A DNA stretch of 64,000 bases from Chrysopilus asiliformis (Eukaryota > Arthropoda > Insecta > Diptera > Rhagionidae), in assembly GCA_964034945.1 (NCBI GenBank), contig OZ035961.1, positions 87,066,124 to 87,130,123 of the forward strand. Reading direction: 5' to 3'. Both the position numbers and the translations under genes were made by a program. Below are positions 48,601-60,121 of the stretch, piece after piece. The notes under the pieces are model-generated. The model was not told the origin of the DNA and made no database searches. It worked only from the letters and a program-made list of their open reading frames with translations. Position 1 is the stretch's first letter, and the number at the start of each line of letters is the position of its first letter.

Positions 48601-49984
48601 ACTAAATATAATATCATTCTATATGATATATCATATAGAATATACAAACTATATTGGCGCAATCCTTATAGTGCCACCACATTCCCCTGTGGGCTTCTTG
48701 TTTAGCTCTCCTCATAACCAACCAAGCATGGTGAACTATTCGGAGAAATTTTTCAGATATGAAAACATCCACGCATTACAAACGACATGCTTTTTCCAGT
48801 TGAAATTTCGAAAATTCTTTAACATTTTACGCAAAATTTACAAAAATGTTTCTGTTTATTTTGATCCTTTCAATAGTTTTAATTATTACCTATAGAAAAT
48901 TGCAATTTTCAAGTAAACTTGAGGTAAACATTATTTTTGTGCTGTAAACAGTAATATTATATTCTAAAATTGGTGGTGGTATTTGTATTCAAAAAAAACT
49001 GTTTAAAAATTGTACGCTTAAATTAGTTAATCCATACAAGTTATATGTATTTTATATTTAATAAAAACAGGTAAATATTGTTTCACCTGTTAAAGTTATG
49101 TTTTATCGACACCATAGTAGAAGGGCTGAACTTTACAAAACACATAAAATAGATACCAAGCAATCAAAGCTTTGTAATTATTTGAAGCTTTAAACATATT
49201 TGCACAATTAAATTAATTTTCCAGCGTAAAAAATCTACTTTATTTTCTAATTTACTAAATGTACATAGTTGAAGAACATTTAAGTGAAATGCATTTATTT
49301 ATTTTGTATTCATAGGGCGCTGTAATTCATTTCGCTTTTGGGAAGCAGTATTTTACATAATCATAGTGAATAAATTGCATTTGTAATTAATTTTATTTTA
49401 CCTTCGTACAAGAATTTTAACTGTCATGTTATTTCACGATCATAATTTGATACAATTTTAATTACTAATCGATTTATTTAAAATATTTTTCAGACACGCC
49501 TTTGAGACGTGGATTCATTTGAATGTTGTAATCATCGCTTGGTGGTAAAGTGTAAATGTGTTTAGCAAAATTTCTAATTTATTAAAACAAAGCAACAAAT
49601 AATTTATAGTTACCCAATATATCTATTTATTTTTTTATGTTATCTACTTTATATATCACGAAATGTATAAATAATTGTTAAATATATCATTTACAATACC
49701 AAAATTGTAATTATTTGTTCTTTATGTTTCATTCATGTCATGATAATTAATTTCTAATACGAAATTCCGCTAACAATGAAATCGGATTATGTCAGATTTC
49801 AATTAGTATATAATTATTTCCAAATTATTTGACTGCTCCACAATAAAAGGATTACGTAACGATATTAAACTATAATTTAAATTATCGTCAATATTTTTTA
49901 AACTTGGAACAAATGAAGATTCCAATTACGAATCCAATTCAATGAAAATTATCTGATATGCCGTAATTTAAGAAACGCCATCTT

Positions 49985-51288
49985 CTAATGAATATTTCTA
50001 CCTTGAAGTGGACAAACAGCCGCTGGTCTAGTGTGTTCTTTTTTCTTACAGACAATTCTCTTTGGCTTTTGGATAAAGTTTACTATAAAAAATAGAAAAT
50101 AAAATATAATCAAAATATACAATAATAAGAATTGTTTGCAATATTACGTGAATTCCAAGTTTTATAACCCATTTCCTGTCCATCTTGACTTAAAATAAAA
50201 ATGGATTTCATTCTCTCCTTATTGGCAGGAGTTGTATAAGCAATCTTTTCAAGTCCAATTCTTTTCGCACTAATATTAGATTTAGATTTTTTGTCTTTCA
50301 GTTCTTCAAATCGCTTCATAAATGTGCGAATTGTTGGTGTTATTTGTTTATCATCCAAATACACTAAAATTTATCATTTAAATATAATTAAACCTAGTTT
50401 AATACATTAGGCTACTTAAAGAGTTGGCACCAGTGGTTATATTTTCCCTGTATCGAATGTCCTTTTGTGCTGGACATGAATGCAGAATAGCGCTTTCCAG
50501 AAAAGGCATACGTCCTAAACTTGCACCTAAAACAATATTCACCTTTCTTTATATACTAAAATAATTTATATTTTAAACGTCATGGGCGGCTGCCCTGTTA
50601 CGTTTTTGCTCACGCCTTTTTACCTAAAGCCTTTGAATCCTCAAATTTGTTTTCTGAAGCCGCCAGAGTTTTGAGTCGAAAAAGATATGAAATAGGCTCC
50701 AAACTTTTCAAGTTTAATTTAGTTATGTTCAAATGGGCTAGCGAGCGCTTAAAAGAAAAAATTCTTTTCAACTCAAATTAGTTAAGAAATTCAATATCTC
50801 ACAGCAATCCCTCTAATACTCATTGAATCAAATGTAAATTCCACATTTTCATCAATAATTTGACGTTCTAAATGTAGTTCTTCCAAATTTGTCAGATGTT
50901 CGATATTTTCCAGGCGTGTGATTTCATTATATCCCAAATAAAGTTTTTTCAAATTCCTTAAACAATCTAAATTTTCAATCTTTTTGATATTGTTCCATTG
51001 TAAATAAAGATGCGTTAGGTAGACGAGTCCATTTACATTCTCGATTTTAGATATTTTGTTGTTATGCAAATACAAAACTTTTAATTTCATACACGGAGAT
51101 AAATCACCCTTAAATTGAATGCATATAATTACTAAAATTTAAAATGATTACAAAATTCTTCATACGATTTCTTCTAAACGTCTCCCATTCAAATACAAAT
51201 GACTAAGCCTTTCGGAAATTTTCGTTTTAGATTTCGACTTTGATAGAAAATAATCTTTTGAAATAAATTTTTCTAAAAATTTTGACAT
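49985..51288 (-). CDS. PPP1R42: PPP1R42-like leucine-rich-repeat protein
   Basis: Six exons, phases agree: 51166-51288, 50803-51108, 50624-50747, 50416-50526, 50148-50363, 49985-50082; about 325 residues, close to human PPP1R42 (309). LRRs of the SDS22-like type occupy about 25-190 ([77 protein letters not shown]), followed by a capping region with MYLDDKQI and a basic tail. The H(L/V)E(R/N)Q motif after the repeats matches the human protein. Vertebrate PPP1R42 binds protein phosphatase 1 and tubulin at centrosome and manchette; a ciliary or sperm role here is inferred. A 29-codon minus-strand frame just downstream (49474-49563) looks coding but no in-phase junction was found. Confidence 0.85.
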
Positions 51289-52477
51289 TGTCAAAACACA
51301 AGTTTTTTTTGTCTATATGATCACAATTACTGCAGTATTGATTAAACAGTCGACGGGAAATCAGCAAGTAATTAGAAAACGAACAAAACAAATGCCCAAT
51401 CCAGACAAGCTACCTAACAAAAAAAAACCCTTTTGATTTTTATTCGCATGTTTACAACAAATGAACTTTTGTCCTGCGATACAATGAACCTTCTATCGGC
51501 GTCTGCTTCTGTGTTTGTTTTGTTTATGTAAACAGAAACTTAATTTGCTTGAAATGATAAAGGCAAATTATGTATTGATTTTACTTGCCTCCATGAATAG
51601 CAGAATTTTATATATAGAAATTCCTCAGGTCTGTATTCTAATTTTGGAATGTCCTTCAGACGTTTTTTTGTGTAATTTTAGATACCTTAGAATATTTGAA
51701 TTCTCGGGGCGTTTCTTAGCAATTATGTGGATATTTTGGAAAGAATGAAAATTTAAAAATAAAACCTTCAACTAAAATAAACCAATACACTAGCAAGAAT
51801 AAATCAGGCTGTCCTAGTTTTAACTGTTACACTTCCATACTAGAAAGTGCCGTTAGAAAAAAAAAGTCCGATCCGCTTTGCTTTTCCAAATCCGGAATTC
51901 CATTTTTTCAAGTCAAACTTGTAGTTGTCAAAAATTAACGGTCCGAAAGAAGTTTTCATTTTTGTAATTTTAATCGAACCAACACTAAAAAATTGCAATA
52001 TTTTGAATATGCATTTCATTCAAAATTCCTTTTCTCAAAAAGAATTGATAAGCCGCAATATATTAAATGGCACCCTCGTTATATAAAGTACGTTCATTTC
52101 TGCAGACTTAATATGTTAAATTTCCATCGTCAAGAAAATTCATTTGTTGTTTCTACTAGGGCCAGAGGAGAAAAAATCGAAATCAACATTCTTTTCATTT
52201 TTTAAAGTAAACAAGTTTAATAGAATTAAAAAAATATAATTTTATAGTTATATTATAAAAATATTTTTAATAATAGTTTTTTTTTCAAATATAATTATTA
52301 CAAAACACTTGAAAAATAATAAAAAAAAACATTTAGTAAAGAGATTATTATACAATTGAATTTATTTTAATAAACAAATGATAATAAAAAAATTACCAAT
52401 AATAATAATAATAAAAAGTAATAGAAAAAGAGATTTCAATAATATAAACAATAAATAAAAATACTGAAATAAATAAC
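51289..52477. other. Intergenic between PPP1R42 and ASH1
   Basis: Contains the PPP1R42 promoter and the ASH1 3' UTR. Only short low-complexity frames are present; 52200-52470 is almost pure A/T. No element was recognised. Confidence 0.5.
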
Positions 52478-55400
52478 TTATTTTATTTTATTCTTCGGAG
52501 TAGGCACATTTCCAATATTATTTGCCTTTCTTTGTCTAGCGCCACGGCCAGTTAACAGGTATGTCAGATCAATTGTCGTGTCACAATTTTGTTTCAATTT
52601 AAGGCTAGTAATAACATGCTCCAACCGAATACGTCTGTCACTTATAGTCTGAAAATCAAATAAAGTGGAATTTCATTTTAATTTTCTCAACTTTTCAATG
52701 AAGAAAATCAAGTCTCAAACATTTACAATCGTTATAGTAAAATTTACCTTATTAGAAGGTCGTGTTTGTACCATTGAACAATCGACTTTTTTGGTTTGTG
52801 TTTGTTGTTCATGTTGCTTTCGCTTTTTAGGCTTTATCAACGCTGGATCTACCTCATGCGGCTGAAAAGACGACAGATAACAATAAGTGATTAAATCAAA
52901 CAAAAAACATCGATAAAAGAATACTCACTGCATACGTTCGACTGACTTGTAATTTTTTATCAAAGTATTTAAATGCATATTCCTTCGTACATACAGGGTA
53001 CGTTTGCTTAACTTTAGAGAAAAACCGCGCTGATTTATCCACTCGCAGCTCACAAATGTAAATATGCTCCTCGGATGTACAGTCGATGGGTCGACCCTTA
53101 CAAAACGTACCCTTGTCTAGCACCCAGCAACGAGCCATAACTAATTCAATTGGAACGACTTCATACAAGGGAACTCGTATAACCTCATTCGTGTAAAACC
53201 TTCGCGTTGGTTCATGGAAAGTTTCATGCGGCCGCAAATAGTGATGGCCATAAACAAACCTTTTCCCCTGATTGTCCTTCCAAAGCCTCTCGATACGAAA
53301 TATATCGCAGTCATAGTAGTTAACATCACCGATTGTTTCATATGTGTGCTTTTTAGTGGCGACCACAACGCCGTTCTCATCTTTAATCGGAATGTCGCGT
53401 AAAACGTAAATGGCATCGCCTAATCGAACCTGCAGATCTCCTCGTAACAGCGATAAATAATATCTATAACCCTCTTCGGTGAATTCATCAAGGGATATCT
53501 CGAGGTCAATTTTACGTGAAAGACATCTTTCGCATAGATAATTATCAGCCTTGATATCGGCCTTTGTACATTCAGCATGCTGCCACACCAGGCATTTTGA
53601 ACATTGTATCATTAGACCTTCGTCTCTGTAGAGGCCGCATATACAACGGATAATATCATCTTTCGATTTTGAATTTTTCGGTTGCTCCTTCTCCGTATTC
53701 GGCCTGAAATTCAACAATTGTTTGTCTTCAAACAGCTTCACCAACTCATCGTACGCTTCGTTCTTCTTCTCTACATAGAACGATACAAGTTCGTCCACGA
53801 TAAACGCTTCTGGTGAGTTTGGTCCAAAGAATGTTAAAGCGTTGTTGAAAATTGTCCTGATGTCCTTGTCGAATGAATTTGGCTCTTTGTACAATCCAGT
53901 TTGAATGTTGGATTGTACCGTTGGAAAATCTAGTGGCTTCACCCAGCGATCATTGGATAGACGTCGCTTTTTCGTTGCCGGTACGAGTTTAGCCAGTAGT
54001 GATTTCCCTGAAGCATCTAAAATGTTAAATCGAGGTTAGAATTTTTTTTTTTATAAGCATAAGTTATTAAACCTTTTTTATTTTCTAAATCGAAGCATAT
54101 TTGCCGCAATATTGATGCCATTTTAGCAATTTTCTCCATTTCTGGATCATTTGATGCTTGTAACAGTGCTCGCGTTTTGACATTCCTTGGCACTCGTAGA
54201 GCTGATAGTTGAGCTGCGATTGAGGATGGCGTCGCTGGACGACTTTCCACATCGGGTACATTAATTCCCTTATTTCCCTTTACTTTGGCTTTTTGAACCT
54301 AAGGAAAATTTTATCGTAACTAGCAAAATTTCGAATTAAGAAACAGTAATTTTTTTACCTTCTGCAGGTTGCGGATAAGGAAACAACTGCTTTCTTTAAC
54401 GATTTTCTTCTCCTTTTCTGTTGGTATTTGGAAATTCGAAACAAATACTTCCTTTGTGAGAACTTTTCCAGAGCTCTTCTTAGCTAAGCGTTTGCGGACA
54501 CGTGACTGTTTAACCGGAGCTGGTAGACTCGACAACTAAGATTTAATAATTTAAAAAATAAATTTTAAAAAAATATATATTAACATACATTATAACGTAA
54601 AAAATGGCAAATATAATGAATGCATCATTAGGCTTTTTTTTTAAATGTTCTTGAGCTATATAGAACAACATTTTCCACACAAACCGCTGGTTCGCATGGA
54701 AAAAGTTGCTCTATGAAGCTCAAGAACAATAAAAAAACACGCCTATTGTTTTTCTCTGAAAAATTGTTAGAATTTCAAAATTCGAAACGGGAGGTCCTGC
54801 AAAAGTAATTTAAATTGGAACTAGTCGTTTACAGGGCACTGATCACAAATCTGGTGATAGTATTTCAAAATTCGGGGCCGCTGATCACAAATCTGGTGTT
54901 AGAATTTTAAAATTCGAAATGCAAGGTACTGTAAGGGTAACACAAATACCCTTTTTTCCCATTTTTGTACGTTCTCGATCATTGTTTATTAGTTGGGGCA
55001 GCAAATAAATTAGTCAATGACCAATTAAAGTGCATCCATTAATGCGATAGAAAAACCCGAGAAAACTATTTTGTATTTTTCTTTTATTAATTTGCGCGGA
55101 AACGATGTTTTTTCATTAATTTACTCACCTCTTTCGGTTTGACCCGCTGCGACTTGCCGCCAATGACACCTCGACATTGTGGTGTTTCACACCGACACGG
55201 CTGTCCCTCAGATGGATTAAACAGGGCGAAATTGTAATCATAAGTCAGCTCTTCGCCCGGGTCAATATTACGTGCAGCGAATAGCGCCATCCTGAACAGA
55301 CCGTTCACTGACCACTTCTGCATTTCACAATTCGGTAAACATGAGTGGTTAACGAATCGTCCATCACTACCCATTCGATGGCCATCAATAACTAGACCAC

Positions 55401-58400
55401 CATCCAAATTCAAACAATAGTGATGATTATCATTCACGTATAACGTTGCCATTCGCTCCTTAAACTCCTTCTCAGTGACCACTTCGCCAACATATTCGAG
55501 AATGTAAGTACCCTTTTTGATATGTACATTTGTACGCACACCCCAGCCCTTATTCTCCGTCATGAAGCGTTCGACACCAGGCAAGACTTCATGCTTTTGA
55601 ATTTTTTGATTTAGACATTTATCGTCACACGGACAGTTAGTTGGTGAGCATTCCGTGTAGACCATCCGATTGAGGCAGTCGTCACCACATCCCGATTGAT
55701 ATGTACAATTGCACGGTTGATGGTCAATACCCAGATTCGGTCGAACATCTCCATAGATATTCGTTCGAATCTTCTTGTAATTCCAACTCGGTACGGTTAT
55801 GCGATTAGGTAGCTTAGCATTTTCGTAAGCCACCCAAATGTCATAGGGTAGTTGGAAATCGTAGACACTCCGTCGGAAGAAATTATCGCAATAAGGCGGA
55901 TGTGGCAGTAGACTAGTAGTTGTTGTTATGGAAGACTCACCAACAGACTCGATTTGTTCCGCTGGGTCAGCTGACCCGACCGACTTCAACTGTTTTTTGT
56001 TCTCCTTGAAGTTAGCTTTGTACGAATCCGAGAACAGACCTGCTAATAGATAGGTTTTCTTATTTCGCGCCTTTCTCTTATTTACAGCTAGCTTATTGGC
56101 TTGAGGTGAAGCATTTCGAGCCACTTTGCTGCGCTCTTCATTTGGTAATGGCTCCTGTTCTAAGCTATCTATGGCATTCTCATCAGTCGTTTTAGTTTCA
56201 CCAATCGCCTCACTAGACTTGTTAGCTTCGCCTTTTACTACAGCCGCAACTTTATTGTTTGTAGGACGCCTACTCGATATACGTCCTTTTGGAGTCTTCT
56301 CTGTTCCTTTCTTTGGCGTGCTTTTCGATGGCGTTTCGTGAGTAACTTGTTTTGAAGTTGCTACATTTTTTGGAGTCGCAACACTTTTCGAAGGTGTAGC
56401 AACAGCTGCGACTGGTTTTGTGGTTTTACTTGCTGCTGCAGCTGTTGTCGATTTATTCTTATTAGTTGAATTTTTAACCTCCGTTTGTGAACTTGATTTC
56501 GCCACCTTGTTTGCAGCACTGGTATTTATTTTGATCACACATGGAAGTCTATTGAGAAGAACCGTCGGCTTTCGGATTTTATTTTTGTCTTCGCCAGGCA
56601 ATTTCCTCTTATTTCCATTGACAGTTAACACGTCGCCCTTTTTATTCCGAGCAGTAATCTCCGTGTTTTTCGGTTTTTCCGCAGTTTTTGTTTCAGTTGG
56701 TTTTTTCTCATCAACTTGCGCTGCATTTTGTAACCGATCTAAGCTAACCACAGACAGGCGAGGCCGCTTGACGGACCTTTCCAGGAAAGTTGCACTTGTT
56801 TCACCAGAATGTGGAACTCGATCACATTTCGGTGTAACAATTGGGGAAGACGATGCCGCAACTGGAGCCGGTGATTGCTGCGGAGTAACGTGCACCCAGG
56901 ATTTCTTCTCACTCTCATAAGACGAATCGAGATCGTCAAGAGTTAATTTCTTTTTCCTTTTTTTGATCGACGGAAAGCCAGTCCTGTTGATCGCTTTTCG
57001 ACGTTTCTTTTTTAGCACCAACATCCCACCGGTTTTATTTAACAAACTCTCAACGACTTTCTCAGATTTACTTGTGGCTGGAGTGTCAAATTCTGTGATG
57101 CTAGGAGAGTCTTTCTCGCATTTCGTAACAAACGATGCACCGACAATTTTCGAGACTGGAATTTGAATCTCCAGCTCAACTGAAGGTTCGAAAACTCCTG
57201 GCGGTGGTGCTTCCGCTAATCGATGTGGAATCTCTGAGGGTATATCCAAATTAGTAGACTGAATTTTCGATACCAGATCCTCGAGACGATTCTTCTTTTT
57301 GTTGGTGGTCGTTTCGCTCTTATGATGATGACCATAGGAAGAATGGTGGCCATTGAGGACATTCGCCGTTGGCTTCTGATCATAGCTGAATGAATGTCCA
57401 CCGGAACCTTTAGCGGTTGAATTTGCATTCTCCGAAATGTTCTCGGTATCGAGAAGATGACGTTTTTTCGGTGTTAAAGCCTTGCTCGATGGTACTTTTG
57501 TAAAGAAATTTGTCATATTATGGGGATTAAGGTCGCAAGAATCCTTAGCTGATTTCAAGTCATAGAAATGTAACTTCGATTCAGGTTTCTCACCTGGCGT
57601 CAAGAGGTAATGACGCTTCTTGAGTGGAAGTTTATGATCGTCGGGACTTTGCTGATTCGTTCGTTTGTGTCGCCGTTTGGAATTTGAATTCCCGGCTACA
57701 CAATCTCCATTCTCGCTCATTTTCTTCTTCTTAACATTTCGTCTGGAGCAGATTTTCGAGCTCTGTGTGCCCTTCTCTTTGTCCAGTAATTTATCTTTGG
57801 ATTGTAAATTTTTTTCATTCGTCAAACTGCACAGAATCATAAACGAATCCGTCATCAATTCGATTTCCGTATTTAATTTTGAGTCGATTGAGGTTAAACG
57901 GTTTTGCATTTTTCTAAAGAATTTCCTACTACGGCGCTTCGTACAGAATTCTGAGGCGTACGAGACACTACTACATCGACTAACGGCTGAAGAGCGTCTT
58001 GGACGCATTTTAAAATGTAACTTACTAACACTATCACTACTTTTAACCTTATGCTGAGGTGTTGACGACGACGATCTTGACATCAACATTGCCGTCGTCG
58101 GTACTGTATACTTAATACTACTATTTACATAAATTGATTTAGCTTCCTTAACACTAGTACTCTTTTTACAAGATTCATCGCCAAAAACGACCAAATCATT
58201 ATTGGCCGTTAATCCTAGGCGTTTCATATTCTGACCAAAGTACTCTCCCGTCGTAACGAAACGATTTATTTCGCCCATTTTCTTAGACATTGAAATGCTT
58301 TGCTTATGCGTCGATTCGCGACTGCTATCCTCGCCACTGTGTCCCAATGTCAGACCTGCCAATTGCAAAATATCCTGATCAATAACATTGCAGAAGGAAT

Positions 58401-60121
58401 TCGATTGCTTTAGGAATTTATGTTTCTTCCGCAGTTTTCTGATACTACGGCCACCATCGCTTTGAAAAATGCAGCTCTTCGATCGACTAATAACTGATTT
58501 CGAACTATAACGACTTTTACCGCTGGCATCGCTTTTATAGCCTGATAAACCTCTACAGCTAACTGAAGGATAGTCGCTGACGTATCCACTTTGAGCTGCT
58601 AGAATTTTACTACACACAGTCCCACCGCCACCGTCACTTTTATAGCCCGACAAATCTGGGCGGCGAAACTTTGAGTTCACATCGATCTTCTTCCAAAGAG
58701 GATCCAGAACTTCGGCGCTGCAATGCTTGGCACTACCGGCCGTTGCGTCTTGTCGCTTCTTGCGATTTTTTGGTGGATAGAGAACTCGCTCAGTGGCGTA
58801 CATCTCTTTGTCTAAACTCACAACCGATGAGTGCTTGGGCAGCGATCGATCTCTATGGCTTACTAGACTCACATTCGGACTTCGCGAAGCTACAGATTTG
58901 CTGCGATTTCGCACCGACGTTGATGTGGCAGCCACCGATGTCATCGTGGAACTGGCCTTTGGCTTCGAGATACTTAATAATGTAGAAGTACCTGATGCGG
59001 CTGTGCTAGTGTTGGGTGTCGCTACCGTTGCCATAGGTGCAGGACTAGCAGCGAGTGTCGTAACTGAACTAGAGGTCTCCGTCAATGGCTTCTTTTTCGG
59101 TCGGCCTCGACGTTTTTTCTCTTCTTTGACGACGACGGGAGCAGACTTTATTGATTCATTCAAATCTTGCATTGTTTTTGTTGTCGGTTCTGTGTCCTGT
59201 TTCGTTTCAACTGCCTCCGGATCACATTTCTGATCAAAAGTTCCTAGCATTTGCGTCTTTATCATAAAATCATGTAAAAGACTCGAAGTGTACTGCTGTG
59301 GAGGTTGGGATCCTGAACAATCACCATCGGAACTCTCAACACATTTTATCGCTGCGTCGACCAAGGCCGGCAGTTCAGCGTCATTCGATGAAACCGATTC
59401 TGCCGGCAGGGCCGCTTCGATTAGGCATTTTGAGGACGTAATTCGCGGGGATACCACTTTCTCCTTTCGTTTTTCGAACTTAAAGTTGAAATCCTTGCTG
59501 TACCCCTCACCCTCCGAATCAGTAGAAATCGCTCCTCCTGCATTGCATGATTTCTTCCCAACGCAACCATTGTTCAGCTTTTTCTTCTTAATTCGTGTCT
59601 TTCTCAGTTTTGTGTGATTTTTCTTATTAGCCTCTTGATTGGATTCGCTGTCTGAACAGCATGAACTAGAATCAGGTATAAACTGAGAGGTGTTCTGCAC
59701 TTTTAATGGACCACTCTCCAATTGCTCCGTTGAATTTTTCAACACAATATCGTTATTATTATTTGCTGATGGCGCATTGGTTATAAATTTACTTCTGTCG
59801 CGAACTGCCGAAATTTTCATTCTTAAGCTATTTGGATCTGTCCTGTAAAATGGAATTTTATGCAAATGTTATAAAATCTTAATTGCTATTTTACTGAGGC
59901 TCAATTATAACCAACCTTAAAACACTAAACTGTTGGGAATAATTTTGACTAAATTTACTTCCATCTTTAGATGTCTCGGAGCTTGTGAAATATGAATCTG
60001 TATCCTAGTTTGGGGCAAATTAATAAAAAAAATTATTAAGGATTTTTTTTTTTTTTTTGAAAAAATCATTTACCTCATTGTCTGAACTATTTACATCCTT
60101 CTTTTTATTAATGGATTTCAT
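52478..60121 (-). CDS. ash1: Histone H3K36 methyltransferase ASH1
   Basis: Eight coding exons with agreeing phases: 60074-60121, 59916-60004, 55129-59842, 54359-54535, 54073-54298, 52929-54016, 52748-52861, 52478-52648; about 2,208 residues, close to Drosophila Ash1. The long Ser/Lys-rich N-terminal region includes an AT-hook (RRGRPKKKP, about 290). AWS (about 1415-1468) precedes SET (about 1469-1590) with GWGVRT, RFVNHSCLPN and ELTYDYNF, then post-SET Cys (CRCETPQCRG). A divergent bromodomain region (about 1765-1845), PHD finger (about 1873-1920, CICGLYRDEGLMIQCSKC) and BAH domain (about 1940-2070) follow, and the end IDLTYLLTGRGARQRK matches Drosophila. The Trithorax-group enzyme mono/dimethylates H3K36 and opposes Polycomb silencing. 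The start is the first in-frame ATG of exon 60074-60127; an earlier 5' exon is possible. Intron 54536-55128 holds two repeat remnants. Confidence 0.95.
54629..54743. mobile_element. Short MITE in an ASH1 intron
   Basis: Ends GGC-TTTTTTTT and the complement AAAAAAA-CACGCC, with inward pairing through GTTCTTGAGCT and AGCTCAAGAAC. Flanked by TA-rich positions. Terminal layout (T-run followed by ATGTTCT) resembles the larger MITE at 18061-18452. Non-coding. Confidence 0.65.
54777..54960 (+). repeat. Copies of the 121-bp GGTCCTGTAA repeat in an ASH1 intron
   Basis: AAAATTCGAAACGG, GGTCCTG, and CTGATCACAAATCTGGTG blocks match the array at 6984-7270. An internal duplication (two CTGATCACAAATCTGGTG blocks about 50 bases apart) stretches the spacing of the GGTCCTG/GGTACTG motif to 132 bases. 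Confidence 0.7.

Larger units (their letters stand above)
38590..49984. other. Gene-poor 11-kb stretch, MITE-rich
   Basis: Between the last identified PIP5K exon and PPP1R42. Any remaining PIP5K exon and 3' UTR must be here. Content recognised: a split SINE, at least four MITEs, one complete mini-me-like copy, one diverged relative (48060-48600), a hairpin (47714-47822) and long AT-rich tracts (40700-42000, 45400-47700) where I see nothing definite. Confidence 0.5.

Noticed and set aside
49487..49503. Acceptor TATTTTTCAG followed by a frame giving T-R-L-stop, which would end PIP5K with a PDZ-ligand-like tail
   Set aside because: It needs an 11-kb intron and only three codons support it; chance is more likely.
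56126..59617. Several plus-strand frames of 70-166 codons inside ASH1
   Set aside because: All lie antisense to the single large ASH1 exon; codon bias there explains the lack of stops.
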